Origin: Balaenoptera acutorostrata
Taxonomy: Eukaryota > Chordata > Mammalia > Artiodactyla > Balaenopteridae
NCBI RefSeq assembly: GCF_949987535.1
Contig: NC_080067.1
Coordinates: 6,324,001-6,388,000 of the forward strand
Direction: 5' to 3'
DNA length: 64,000 nt
The notes under the pieces were generated by a model. The model did no database searches. It was not told where the DNA came from and worked only from the letters and a program-made list of their open reading frames with translations. A program made the translations under genes and the position numbers. Of this stretch, positions 10,490 through 22,574 are shown piece by piece; the first letter of the stretch is position 1; the number at the start of each line of letters is the position of its first letter.

Positions 10490-11510
10490 CAAAGGGTGTC
10501 TCCTGGGCTGCAGCTGCCAAAACCGAGGCAACAGACGTATGTCAAAGATGCTCTCCAGGAGATACTGGCACCGTGGGGTGTGGCTATGGGAAAGACAAGG
10601 ATGATGCCTCCTGGTTTGGGGGAAAGATGTCTTCCACTGCCTTTCGTGAGTAGTGGTAGTGTGAAATGTTGCCAGCAGTGCCTCTGTCCCTGGAGATCAT
10701 CCCAACAGGTCCCTGCCTCTCCAACAGATGCTTTTTTTTTTTTATGTGCTTTGTTTCTTTTTTTTTTTTTTTTACTTTTTATTGGAGTATAGCTGATTTA
10801 CAATGTTGTGTTAGTTTCAGGTGTAGAGCAAAGTGAATCAGCTATACATATACATATATCCAGTCTTTTTTAGATGCTTTTCCCATATCAGTCATTACAG
10901 AGTATTGAGTAGAGTTCCCTGTGCTCTACAGTAGGTCCTTCTTAGTTATCTATTTTATATATAGTAATGTGTATATGTCAATCCAGCAGATCCTTTAAGA
11001 TTAGCACCTGCATCTCCTTTACATATAGTCTTAGTGCTTTTCAAACTGCTGTGTCCAGGCTCGGCCCTGGGGCAAGTGAGTCTGCATGCAAACCTTTTGA
11101 TAGGTGTTTCTCAGTTTGCTACAGCCCTCTGGGCCTTGTGGAAGCAAGCCCCTTTGGTTCTCAAAGACAGATGTTTGGGGGGTTTGTCTCTCAGGTGCAG
11201 GTGTTAAAAGTTGGGGTACCTAGTAGGGAGTATGAACCCTTCCCTCTTCAGAGAGAAGCTCTGGGTTTGTAAGCTCCTTCCTGATTGTGAGTTGCTGTGC
11301 CAGTGGTGGGGTTTATAGCAAGGCGGTGTCTTAGCCTCTCCTACCGGCCTCAGTGTGACCCTTTTCTCCTTTGCTGAAGTAAAGGAGTTGCTCAGCTAGC
11401 TTTCAGGTCCTTTTCAGAGGGGATGGTTCTATATATGGCTGTAGATCCAGTGTGTCCTTGGGAGGAGGTGAGTTCAGGATCTCCCTATGTTGCCATCTTG
11501 GACATCTACT
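10490..11510 (-). mobile_element. L1 5' UTR segment, antisense
   Basis: The plus strand is the reverse complement of an L1M-type 5' UTR: 'aaagatgctctccaggagat', 'gaaagatgtcttccactgcc', and the extreme 5' end 'tatgttgccatcttggacat' near 11490. Internal promoter region of an old L1. It is split by a younger L1 3' end (10735-10982). The open frames here (10312-10653, 10406-10792, 10967-11272) are read-through of this repeat, not genes. Confidence 0.7.
10735..10982 (-). mobile_element. Cetartiodactyl L1 3' end inserted in the L1 5' UTR
   Basis: Poly(T) then the reverse-complement L1 3' UTR ('ttagtttcaggtgtagagc', 'gagttccctgtgctctacag'). The target duplication is ccaacagatgcttt (10721-10734) and ccagcagatccttt (10983-10996), two mismatches in 14. 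Removing the insert restores a continuous L1 5' UTR. Confidence 0.85.
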
Positions 11511-11884
11511 CTACTTTGTTTTCTTTTTCCTCCTTTTCCTGCTTTCTTTTGGATTAACTGATTTTTTTAAAAAATGACTTCCGTTAATCCTCTTTTTTGT
11601 TGGCCTTTTAGCTAGAATTCTTTATATTGTTGTTTTAATAGTCACTTTAGGATTCATAGTGTGCATTTTCGTTGTAGCCTACTTTCAAGTGATAATATAT
11701 TACTGCACATCTAGTAAAGCAAACTTACAGTTCATTTTTTTCCTTCTTGACCTATGTGCTATGATTGTCTTAAAATTTTCCTGTACATATATGATCAACC
11801 CAAAGTACATTGTTGCATGCCAACTCAAATACGTGGCAGAAATTTTAGAATTTCAGAATCACAATTATACAACTGTAATGTAAT
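11511..11884 (-). mobile_element. Probable antisense L1 ORF1-region fragment
   Basis: 'cctgctttcttttggattaa' and the following T-rich text resemble the antisense ORF1-flanking region of old L1M elements. Whether it belongs to the same insertion as 10490-11510 is unclear because the expected internal order is not kept. Confidence 0.45.
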
Positions 11885-11885
11885 A

Positions 11886-12089
11886 CAGTTGACCCTTGAA
11901 CAACATGGTTTTGAACTGTATGGGTCCACTTATATGCAGATATCTTTCACTAAATACTTACTACAGTACTACAATGCATGTTGAACCCACTGATGCAGAA
12001 ATGGAGGTAGGACTGTAAACTTATATCTGGATTTTTGACTCTGCAGTGGGTCAGCACCCCAACCCACCCTGTTGTTCAAAGGTCAACTC
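11886..12089 (+). mobile_element. Tigger-family miniature DNA transposon
   Basis: Terminal inverted repeats 'cagttgacccttgaacaac' (left) and 'gttgttcaaaggtcaact' (right), flanked by TA (11884-11885, 12090-12091). Only 204 bp, no transposase, so a non-autonomous derivative (Tigger2-like ends). Confidence 0.88.
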
Positions 12090-12410
12090 TATTGGATTTG
12101 GGCAAGAGGCATCCAATAAATGCTAAAATCTTTGGGTGAAAGGTATTGAAAAACAATATTCGTCTTTTAGTGCTGTATACCTGTACACTCTTTATTACTT
12201 ATAAAAGGGAAAAAGTTCATTTATAAGGAAAGATGTGGTATTTAAACTCAGATACAGAACTTAGAATCACCGTTTATGGAGCAAACAGATTTAATGTGCT
12301 GCCAGTGGAATGCAATGGAGAGTAAATAATCACATCTATGTGACATTCTTGCCAAAAGTGTTTCTCCTGGATCTAATCATGAGGAAATAGTCATACAAAC
12401 CCTAATTGTG

Positions 12411-12737
12411 TGTATATGTTAATCTGAAACTCCCAATTTATCCTTCCCCCGTTGGTAACCATAAATGTATTTTCTATGTCTGTGAGTCTGTTTCTGTTTT
12501 GTAAATAAGATCGTTTGTATCATATACACACTACTATATTTAAAATAGATAATGGAGAAGGTCCTGCTGTAGAGCACAGGGAACTCTGCTCAATATTCTG
12601 TAATAACCTAAATGGGAAAAGAATTTGAAAAATAATAGATATATAGATATATGTACAACTGAATCACTTTGCTGTACACCTGAAACTAATACAACATTGT
12701 AAATCAACTATAGCCCAATATAAAATAAAAATTTAAA
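12411..12737 (+). mobile_element. L1 3' end with 5' inversion (twin-primed)
   Basis: A perfect 14-bp TSD aaaccctaattgtg lies at 12397-12410 and 12738-12751. The right part (about 12525-12737) is sense L1 3' UTR ending in an A-rich tail. The left part (12411 to about 12525) is the adjacent upstream L1 segment in the opposite orientation ('tctgtgagtctgtttctgtt'). This is the expected product of twin priming during target-primed reverse transcription. Confidence 0.88.
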
Positions 12738-12775
12738 AAACCCTAATTGTGGGGTATTTTATAAGACAACCGAGA

Positions 12776-12805
12776 AAGGGAGAGAGAGAGAGAGAAAGAG
12801 AGATG
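12776..12805. repeat. (GA)n microsatellite
   Basis: An almost pure GA run with one interruption. Confidence 0.9.
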
Positions 12806-13224
12806 AATTGATAGGGAAGTGATAAAGCAAATGTGCCAAAATGTTGACAATTGTTGAATCTAAATGAATGGTATACAAGTGTTTAATGTATGGCTATTCC
12901 TTCAACTTCTCTAAGTTTGAAATTCTTTTCAAAATTTAGGGGTTTCTTTTGGAGGGGTAAGAGGCTACTTCTGATTACATCCTTGGAAGAATGTTCTTAA
13001 CTCTGAATGTTACCTAGCATGATACATCTTGTAGTAGATAAAGGGCTGAGCTTGCTTGTTTAAGGGTATAGCATTGTAACGAAGTGGCATCTGCATAAAA
13101 ACTACATAAAACAATCAACCAGCAATTTTATAGGTTTTCAGTTTGGGTCTCACTGACTGCACAGAAACCATGTTCAAATACATAGATTTTAATTAGTGAC
13201 ATCCACTGGAGGTCATTATATATT

Positions 13225-13350
13225 CATTTTGAACTCAATTTTATTATCTGGGTTAATGTCTACTTCACAAGACTTTTGTGACAATTAAATGAAGAAGTAC
13301 GTAGAAAGCACCTAGTGAAGTGCCTAACACATAGTAGGCGCTTAATCAAT
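13225..13350 (+). repeat. MIR 3' fragment
   Basis: 'gtgcctaacacatagtaggc' and 'gcttaatcaatag' match the MIR/L2 shared 3' end, preceded by a decayed MIR core. Confidence 0.65.
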
Positions 13351-13589
13351 AGTAGTTTCCTTTCCCCCTCACATTTTAGGTCCAGGTATAAGTTCACGTG
13401 GACACAGCACTCTCCCTGGGCACTGCAGTATTCATTGATCACCCTGAAGCCTGATTCACTCCTTCATCTAACAGGAAATTCTAATCTAGTTCCCTGACTC
13501 CGCTTGGTTCCTTATATGGACCATGGACACATAATGTCAATAGCACAATAGATTGAAATGTTTTTGAAGTTTATCCATCTCTGTCATCT

Positions 13590-13655
13590 TCATGGTGCAT
13601 AGATCAGTGTCTTTTAGTTAGTAAGAGCTCAATAAATATTTTGGACTAAAAGGAT
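13590..13655 (+). repeat. L2 3' end fragment
   Basis: 'taagagctcaataaatattt' matches the L2/MIR 3' terminus ('gtgctcaataaatatttg'). Confidence 0.5.
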
Positions 13656-13659
13656 TGTG

Positions 13660-15420
13660 AAATCTGGCAAAGCATCTTAACATCCTACCTTTCCCAACAC
13701 TAGCAGATCTTTACTTGGAATGCCTGAAACTGCCATGAATTTTTACTCTATAATGAACATCTAAAGAAGCCTGGAAAATCTTCTGACCTCAAGCATAGAC
13801 CATGAAGGAAATGAAAAGGAAAGCAAAGCAATGAAACGCATTTATCAATGCACTTGTCATCTTTTTCTGTGCCTTAATTAAAATTAATACCTGTTTTGGG
13901 CTAAATTTAGGCTTATTTTTTCCTGTTTTCTCTTTGATGAAGAAAGATATGCTCATGGATGTTCAAATATAAGTTTTCATTTCTTTTCTCCCAGTCTATT
14001 TTGGAGACCTTTTCTCATGTTTTGAAACCTTGCCACAGTAAACAATTACCACCTGTAATTTAGCACTGTGTATATGGAAGTGTTACCAAGTTTAGGCATT
14101 ACCAGGTTAGGCAAAAATGAATGAACCAAAAAAGAGAGAAGATAAAATGAAAATGGAAAATTACTCTTTAGAGATTTTACAGAGTAAAAATAAGAGCACA
14201 CAGCACCCTATGGAAGAAGTCTCCAACTTCAGGCTTAAGTTGTTTAAGAAGCTAATATACAAACAAAAACATAAATCCCATGGAAGGGAAGTAAAAATTT
14301 TAATATCTATTCAGTCCTTTTTTGAGACTGAATTTTTAGCCATGGAAGCACTTCCAAAAATGATTGTAGAACTAGATTGAAGGCACAGCTGTAGTAACTG
14401 CATTCCAACCAGCTTTTCTATATATTGTTGCTCTAAGAAGCTGCAATAAACATTATAATACCACATGGAATTCAAACATGGCTTTATCTTTCCGAGCAGA
14501 GGGGGAAATCCTGAGCACATTTAGACCTGGTCTTAAGTTCTGAAATGAATGTGGAAATAGCAGCAATGCCTAAGGGACTTTTTTTCTGCCATTACTGGTA
14601 CAAGATCAAAAGTAATAGTGATGAAAAAAACAACTAATCCTATGATGCCAACGTGGAAATAAGAGTGCCAAGGATGGCCTTCACAGACTGCCAAAGGCAA
14701 CACTCAACTTGACTTATATTTTCATCCCACCAAGGATTCAGGGCTGTATCAAGTGAGGTTCAATACCGTGATGTATTGACTTAGTGACAACAAACTTGAA
14801 TAGGAGGAATTTGTACCTAATGAGAGCTCGTAGCAGTGAATTATTATCTCCTTCAATGGACCTGGGTTATCAGTTCAATCTCACCACTCTTTTTCTGCAT
14901 TACATTGTCCTGTTGAGCAGAGGAATTTAGCTGTACATGGTGTACACAACCACCTTAGGAGTCCACTTGGCCTGCAGCCTGCTACCTTGTATTTCTCAGA
15001 CTGCTACTGTTCTATTTTTCTTTTTCTGATTAAAATGCAAATATCCTAGGAAGGAAATAATGGTTTAAGGAATTTAAGTCATTTATTATTGAGTGTGAAG
15101 GTGTTTAAGATGCTTTTTGATAGAATAGAGAATTGATAGACAAATATATTTGGGAGTTAGGAATTAAGAACATAGTATAAGATAAAGAGAGGTGCAAATG
15201 CCAAAGTGATGCCGAGATACCACTGAGGAAGTGAGAACACATACAGTTTATGTCACGAGTTTTCCAACATTTGCCTCTTTTTTCTAAAATGCATTCTGAT
15301 CCTTGGTTCAATATATAGCATGGAAACTACCACCAAGGATTTATTCTCGGCCTTCATAAAAATTAGATATTAAAAAAAAATGCTTTACTTCCAAAGAATA
15401 GGTTTCTAGCTCAACCTGGG
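13660..15420. other. Unassigned sequence
   Basis: No repeat or gene recognised. An 87-codon frame (14117-14380) is rich in Lys and Glu; it lacks any domain I recognise and has no clear exon borders. Confidence 0.4.
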
Positions 15421-15424
15421 TCCA

Positions 15425-15525
15425 TTGACACCTTGTAGGCAAGGATTTTGTCTTAATCATTTTTGCATTCTCAGGGGACGCAGAGTTCAGGAAATCTTGG
15501 TAAAATGAATGAATGAACAAACCTC
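15425..15525 (+). repeat. L2 3' end fragment
   Basis: 'ttgtaggcaaggattttgtc' and 'aaaatgaatgaatgaacaaa' match the L2 3' end. Confidence 0.6.
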
Positions 15526-17394
15526 AGTCAACTGTTATTTGTCACCAGATTTCAGTGCTAGTTCTCGTGATCCATATTTCCAAGAAAGATTTTTCTTTCG
15601 TTGCATGTCAATTGCCAGAACAGACACTTCTTACCTTGACCTCACTTCACAGTGGCTGCATCCCCACACCCAACCCCCAACATGCTCAGCTCCACGAATA
15701 AGGGCATGACCCACAATTCTTTCAGACTGATTTTTTGACAGCTATTCAGAAGCATAATGTCACACAAAAAAATCACAATACAGCCCAGAGAGGGGTCATG
15801 CTAGCTATTTCGCACTCCACATTATAAAATTTAGCTAAGTTTAATTTGTGAGTAAATAGCTTTCTGATGCATGTGAACATTTCATGCATAAATCCCTTTT
15901 CATGTCTTGCCAAATAGTGAGTTTTTGTACTTTAACATGAAGTTTTCCTGAGATCTGCCTTGTGAATGCAAATTTGGAACTGATGTGAGCTGTGAGAAGA
16001 AGCCAAGGAAAACAAGCTGTCATCTTGCAAACAAAATCCTTCAGTGATTTATGTGTTTGGCTTCAACTTTGGATTATTATTACTAAAATATCTGAGCTAC
16101 AATGGGATAGCTGAACCATAATGTCTTATCAGAGACCTTTAAGTTATTAACCAGACTTCTAGCTAATTTGCCAAATAACAAAATATTATCTGGGAAAAGT
16201 GGGCAAAGGTGGTGGGGGAATCTTTGAATTACTAAGTCATGTTTTAATAAAGGATGATGATACAAATATATTGATTAAAGAGGTTAATTTTGTAAACTTA
16301 ACTTGAAATTCAAGAATATAGTTATCCTCTGGTCCCTGTGTATAAGTTTGAATGGTCATCTGGATTTCTGTCAAGTATATTCAAGAGCAATGACAATCAT
16401 GTTTTTAAAGTGAGAATTACTTCAAAGATATTATTTTCTATATGCTTCTTTTTTTAATTTTTTTAAATTTTTTATATGTTTCTTGAATGATGTTCTGGTG
16501 ATATGTGTACTATCATTCCCATTTTACTGTATGTATCATTATGTATACTGTATATACACATTATATCATTATGTATCATCCAGTATTTGAACATGGATAT
16601 TTTAAAATTGGTCCAACTATTTGACTAAGGAAAAGACATTGAATATGAACTGTAATAGTAAAAAAAAAAATCCTATGATCAAGAACAACCACACACATTT
16701 ATGCAGCTGTCACTATTTGCAGGGCAGAATGTTAGCTCTGGAAAACAGACTGTATAATAGGGTCTATTCACCCCCTATATTGGCTTACACAATTAAAAAA
16801 GGTGACTTGGAGATCTTGGGAATACAAATCCTGTAATAAAACTACTAAAAATTCAGAGGACAAATATATGAGCAAGCTCTTCTTAAAGAATATACATAGC
16901 TTGAAAATAGCCAAAGTTGTCATTAATATGTTTTCCCATTCATTTGCTCATCTTATACAGATATACCAGGGATAGGAAAAACTGTCCTACCCTTCAGTAG
17001 TAGAAAAGTAGAGCTTTCTCTTGGGTAGAAAAGACACATACATAAAAGAGATTAATGAAACAAGAAAGCACAGGTACCAAATAAATATTATGAAATGCAA
17101 CACAAGATTTCATGATGGCTTGGGTAGTAAGAAAGAACGGAAAGAAAGAACAGAAAGAAGTCCTTCAAAGAAGAACTTGAGCTAAGATCTTGGAGAGTGG
17201 TTGCTTTTTTTATAGTAGAGAGAACAGAGAAACATTGTAATAGGGGTAACTAGTTCAGAGACATGAGTATGGATGACATCATTTCAAAAAAATCAGCCTA
17301 GCTTGAAAAAATGTGCTAAAGGAGAGTTGTGTAATTTACAAATAAAAATTTGAAATAAAGCTTTCTATAAACATGCAAATGAATTTAGACACAA
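15526..17394. other. Unassigned sequence
   Basis: AT-rich. T/A-rich low complexity at 16447-16480 and a cluster of 'atgtatcattatgta' repeats near 16530-16580. No gene or named repeat. Confidence 0.4.
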
Positions 17395-17788
17395 AATAGA
17401 TCAAGTTTACAATTTCCTTACTGATTCTTTGTCTGAATGATTTATCCATTGCTGAGAGTGAAGTACTAAAAGCTCCAACTATTAACGTATTGCTGTTTAT
17501 TTCTCCTTTTAGCTCTGTTAGGTTTTGCTTTATATATTTAAGTGCTCCAATATTGGGAGCATAAATATTTACCAGTGTTATATCTTCTTGATGGATTGAC
17601 CCCTTTATCATTATATAAAGACCTTCTTTGTCTCTTTTTACAATTTTTAGTTTAAAGTCTATTTTGTCTAATATAACTATAGCTACCCCTGCTTTTTTGT
17701 TGTTACCTAACTTAAAATATCTTTTTCCATCCTTCACTCTCAGTTTATGTATTTCTTTAAGTCTAGAGTGAGTCTCTGTAGGCAACAT
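17336..17788 (-). pseudogene. L1 ORF2 endonuclease-domain fragment
   Basis: A 150-codon open frame matches the N-terminal apurinic-like endonuclease of L1 ORF2p: 'AGVAIVI', 'DKEGLYIMIKGS' and 'VNIYAPN' are in the expected order and spacing. The catalytic GDFN motif reads GAFS, so the active-site Asp and Asn are both lost and the enzyme would be inactive. The last ~20 codons run into non-L1 sequence. The open frame is chance survival in a dead L1, not a host gene. Confidence 0.85.
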
Positions 17789-19329
17789 AGCCTTAGATCC
17801 TGTTGTTGTTGTTTAAGCTATTCAGTCATTTTATGCCTTTGATTAGAGAATTTAATCTGTTTATTGTAAAGTAATTGTTGCTAGGTAAAGACTTACTATT
17901 GTCATTTTGTTCATTGCTTTCTGTGTTTTGGTAGATTCGTTGTTTCTTATTTCTTACCCTGTTGTCTTTTTTTTTTTCTTTTAACATCAGTATGTTTTAA
18001 GTTCTTCATCATGTTCACTTGTGTGATTGTTACAGTTCCCTTGTGGTTACCATGAGGCTTACATAATCTTAAAATTAGAACATCCTGTTTTAAGCTGATA
18101 ACAACTTAACTTTAATAGAATTCCTAAACTACAATTTTATTTCTCCTCTTTCTCCCATTTTAGGTTATTGTTGCTACAATTTATATGTTTTTAATATTAT
18201 GCAACTAATAAGAGATTATTGAATTTACTGTTATTATTACTACATTCATTTTTCTCAACTTTTAAACTAGAGTGGTAAGTGAACTATGCACCACCACTAC
18301 CATATACAGAATCTAACTTCAATTATATATTTACCATTCCCAGTGAGTTTTATGCTACCTTTTTAATGTTTTCATGATGCTAATTAGTGTTCTTTACTTC
18401 CACTCAAAGAAATCCCTTTAAAATTTCCCATAAGGTGGGGCTAGAGGTAATGAATTTCCTCAGCCTTTGTTTTTCAGAAAAGTTTTTATTCTTCCTGTAT
18501 TTCTGAAGGACAGCTTCACCAGGTATAGAATTCTTGATTGACTTATTTTTTTCTTTCAGTATTTGTATATGTCCTTTTATTCTCTTCTGACTTGGAAAGT
18601 TTCTGTTGAGAAATCAACCAATAATCTTATGTGGATTCCCTTGTATGTAGCTTCTCTCCTTTCCCTTACTGTTTTTAAAATTCTTTTTCTTTGACTTTTG
18701 ATAATGTACTTATAGTATGTCTCAGTTCTAGACCTATTTGAGGTCTTTTGGCATCATGATCTGGAGGTCAATTTCTCTTCCTAGGTTTGAGAAGTTTTTA
18801 GCCATTATTGATTTAAATATACTTTTGTTCCCTTGCTCTCTCTCTTCTTCTGGAATTTACATAATGTAAATTTGGTTTCTTTTCATTGTGTCCTGGTAGA
18901 CTTTTTTCACTATTTTTTTATTCTTTATTCTTTTTGCTCCTCTAACTAGATAATTTCGAATGTCCTATCTTCCAGGTCACTGATACTTCTTACTGCATTG
19001 TTGAGTCTGCTTTTGAAAAATCTCTGTTGAATTATTCAGTTCAATTTTTGTATTTTTCAACTCTAGGGTTTATGTTTACTTAAAAAATTGTTTCTATTTC
19101 TGTGTGGAACTTCTCATTTTGTTCATGCATTGTTTTCCTAATTTTAATTTGTTGTCTATCTGTGTGTTTTTATACTTCACTAAACTTTCTCAGAATTATT
19201 ATTTTAAATTCTTTGTCTGACAGTTTATACATCTCCATTTCTTTAAGGTTAGTTATTGGAACCTTATTAGTTTCCTTTGGTGGTATCATATTTACCTGAT
19301 TTTTCATTATCCATGATTCCTTTCATTGG

Positions 19330-20890
19330 TATCTGTACATTTGAGTAATCAGGCTCCTCTTCCAGACTTTATAGGTTTGCTTTGGCAGAGACAGTTCTTC
19401 ACCAGTTGGCTTGGTTTGGGATTCTTGGTGTGTCGGCTGGCTGGTAATGTCCTTGGGCAGTTAGGACCTGGTATTATCTTCTATTCTGGGGCAAGGCAAC
19501 TGTTCTAGCTCTAACGTCAGGGATGGGAGCTGTGCCACCAGCTGAGAACAGCTGAATAGGATTACTGGCTTGGTTCCCTACATAAGTGAGGCTGTAGGAT
19601 TGTCTGCACAGTTGCCTGGATTCTCTGGTCAGGCTTAGTAGATGCTTGGGACTGGGTACTATTTGCAATAGTAGATGGGGCTATGAATTAGCTTCCTTAC
19701 CCTGGCAGGGCAGCATAATGGGATCCAGGACCTGTACAGCTTGTTGTTTGACCACTTGCATCAGACAAGAGTGTGCACTGAATTCCCTGGTCAGGTGAGT
19801 CTACCAGTTTTGCTGTGCAGCTGGAGAAAACTACAAGCTGTCCTCTCTGTTCCACTGCCACTGTAAGCAGGGCTTTTGGATGAGGTATACAGCTACCTGT
19901 GTGCTTTAGTTAGGGTCCCTCGTCAGGTAGGCTGAAGGTTGTGTTCAGCAATTTGTGAAGCTACAATTTAGTGTCCTTGCCCAGGTGCAGTAGAAAATGT
20001 AGCTCTAAAGATGATAAAGTTCTTGTGGTCTTAACTCAAGCCAACTTGTGCTCCAATTTCCCTGGTCAAACTGGGCCACGGGCTTTGTACTGTAGACTAT
20101 CGACTCTGCCTGTTCATCTCTTGGCTTGAGTGTTGTTGGCTTACAAAGCTTCCAGGTATTCTTACCAGCCCTTCCTGTCAGATAGTACCGGGAGACCCTC
20201 CCCACAGCAGGCAGAGCTGTGTCTCAGTTCCCTTGCCTAGGCAGGATGGAGAGAGGTTACTCCAGGACTCTCCCAGTGTTTCCCAAAGAGGTTTTCTGGT
20301 CTGGAGGGGCCACAGCTACTCTCAGCCTAAGCTGTGAATCAATCTCTGTGTCTGGAAATAGCAGGGGAACACACCATGCCTGGTACTTGCTTTATTCCGG
20401 GGGTGATCAGTTCTGCTTTCCCACCTCTTGACTCAAGAGTTGCTGGCTATACAGTTTCCAGGTGTTCTTGCCAGCCCTATGGTCTGGTGGAGCCCAGGAG
20501 CCACGGTAGGTGGGGCTATGTACTAGCTTACTTGCCTGGGTAGGACAAGGAGACGCCACTCCACACAACTCCTAAGCTTTTTCCAGCAGACTTTCCAGCT
20601 GGGAGGAGCTGGGAGCTACCCACAGCCTTGGTTTGAATATATCCCCCTGCCTGGTTATGGCCAGGGAACCCTCCATGCCCAGTACAGGCTTTGCTCTCGG
20701 GGAGTTCAGCTCTGCCTGCCCACCCCTCAGCTCCATTGTTGCTGGGCTATATACAGCTTCCAGGGGCTCCCGCCAGCCCTGCTGGCCAGGCGAGCTGTGA
20801 GACACTCTCCCCAGCAGGTGGGGCTATGACTCAGCTCCTTGTCTGGTTGTGGGCACACCAGGCTCTAGAGCTGGCAAAACTCCTCATATA
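19330..20890 (-). repeat. Monomeric repeats in the L1 5' UTR
   Basis: GC-richer than its surroundings. Blocks beginning near 20104, 20411 and 20710 align with each other (each 'ct-gc...ccacct-tt...gttgctggct...cttccagg...gccagccct') at a period of about 300 bp. Tandem 5'UTR monomers carry promoter activity in some L1 lineages such as mouse; activity here is not inferred. Open frames in this block are repeat shadows. Confidence 0.65.
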
Positions 20891-20894
20891 AGGA

Positions 20895-21650
20895 TGTTAT
20901 TGAAGAGGGGAAAATTTCTGCCCTTCACCTTTTGGACATTTGGCTGGCCAAATAATTAAAATAACATAAGACGTACTTTTTTTTATAGGCGTATAATTGC
21001 TTTACAATGTTGTGTTAGTTTTCGCTGTACAATGAAGTGAATCAGCTATGTGTATACTTATATCCCCTCTCTCTTGGACCTCCCTCCCACTACCCGCCCC
21101 ATCCCACCCATCTAGGTCATCACAGAGCACCGAGCTGAGCTCCCTGTGCTATACAGCAGGTTCCCACTAGCTATGTATTTTACACAAGGTAGTGTATTTA
21201 TGTCAATCCTAGGATTGACAAAAGACATATTAACAGGAGAAAAAATTCAAATACATATGTATGAGGAATCTGCATAAACATGGGAATTCTTAAGACAATC
21301 ATGCAAAATGAGTCATTCAGGACTAAGGAGAAGGGGGCAAGTATGTGACTTCAGAGTGAAGCAAGCAATTCACAGGAAGATGAAAAGTGAGCAGATGTTT
21401 GGTAAACAAAGATTTGCTGGGCTACACAGAAACAATGGGACACAGAGAGGAATGTTAACTAACGGACTTTGCTAGGTTCCTCCCTGTTCATATTATACTG
21501 TAATTCATATTATACAGTAGATATCTCTGGTGATTTTTCTCTTTCCTAGCATTTGTCCTCTATCTAAATTCTTTTAGGCAGTTAAGAGGAAAGTAAAAAG
21601 AAAAAATGTTTTCTGAGTATTCTGTTCCTTCCTCATGCCAAAGAGACACA
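20895..21650. mobile_element. LTR-like insertion inside the L1 5' UTR
   Basis: Sequence from about 20895 to 21650 does not belong to the L1 5' UTR, which resumes at about 21660 ('gcaccccaagttccctgatc'). A TG start and CA end can be drawn but without matching flanks; a 'ggatg' direct repeat at 20892-20896 and 21652-21656 is an alternative. Probably an old LTR, itself split by an L1 tail (20977-21211). Family unassigned. Confidence 0.45.
20977..21211 (-). mobile_element. L1 3' end, antisense, nested third-level insertion
   Basis: Poly(T) at 20977-20984 then the reverse-complement L1 3' UTR of the 'gctgtacaatgaagtgaatc' / 'cccatcccacccatctaggt' subfamily, different from most other L1 tails here (52834-53040 is a sense example). 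Candidate short TSD 'aagac-ta' on both sides. Confidence 0.8.
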
Positions 21651-22574
21651 TGGATGGGGGCAGAATTTGCTTCCCTACAACCCAAATCAGGTAGCTCTGC
21701 ACCCCAAGTTCCCTGATCAGAGCATACCACCAACTCTGTTCTGCAGATAAGCAAAGCGGTCCATTGGGATAACGACTTGACCAGGGATGGTCAAGATGCA
21801 TGTGCTTGTTGTTACAAGTCCCTCCCCCCTTCTCTGTCACAGTCAGATTCCCAGTGGTTGAGCCTTGCAGATTCCTCTGCAACCTCTGGTGGGGGGGCGG
21901 TGCAAAATCAGATTAGAGGCTCCCACAAGATGACCCACAATGCTGGGGTGGCTGGTTGTCCTCCTTGGGCTCTATTTTCCCACTGGAGGAACATAGGACT
22001 CAGGGGAGACCTCTCAATGTGGTGCTGTATTGGCCTGGGGGAGGGGCAATGTGGTCAATGTTTAGCCACTTTTCTTACCTTCTAACGCAGTCTCTCTTGG
22101 CCTCTGTGGTGCATGGGGGTGCTTCAGCATCACCACCATGTTCCAGGATCCTCTCAGTGATGTCTTCTTCATCAGTAGCTCTTAGTTGCTCTTCTTGTGA
22201 GGGGGAGCAAAGTCAGGAATGACTTATGTTGCCATCATGGTGACTTCACTCTGGGGGTCTGATCTTAGGAACGGATGTCCAAGAAGAGAAAGGCACCAAG
22301 GAATTGCCAGGAGGTTGGACCTGGATTCTTGCTGGGTCAATGTCCTTAGCAGCTTTCTTAAAAGTGATTGTCTCCCGTCACCTTTACTGAATGATGTGAT
22401 AAGATGATCTTTCAGTCTCATCTATGCCATGGAAGAAACTTGGCTCCATCTCTATCAGGACCTTTGGGGTTAACTATCCAGCCCGAGGGAGAAGGCCAAT
22501 TAGGCCACAAGACTTCCCTCTGGTACCTTCCATCTATCACATGTGGATATCTTTTCCTAATAATTCAGGAGTTA

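Larger units (their letters stand above)
17395..22255 (-). mobile_element. Antisense L1M lacking its 3' half, with nested insertions
   Basis: Left to right this reads the ORF2 endonuclease (17395-17810), ORF1 (about 17820-19300; 'ctgaaggacagcttcaccag', 'ttttgctcctctaactagat') and a long 5' UTR ending near 22255 ('tatgttgccatcatggtgac'). Reverse transcriptase, ORF2 C-terminus and 3' UTR are absent, the reverse of usual 5' truncation. A later deletion or rearrangement at about 17395 is the simplest explanation. The 5' UTR is interrupted at about 20895-21650. Confidence 0.75.

Noticed and set aside
10312..11272. Overlapping frames of 101-128 codons
   Set aside because: They cover MIR and L1 5' UTR sequence in more than one frame; none resembles a host protein.
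14117..14380. 87-codon Lys/Glu-rich frame
   Set aside because: A-rich composition explains it; no domain, no exon borders and no conserved start context.
17336..17788. Endonuclease-like protein as a host gene
   Set aside because: It is L1 ORF2 with the catalytic GDFN changed to GAFS, within a longer antisense L1.
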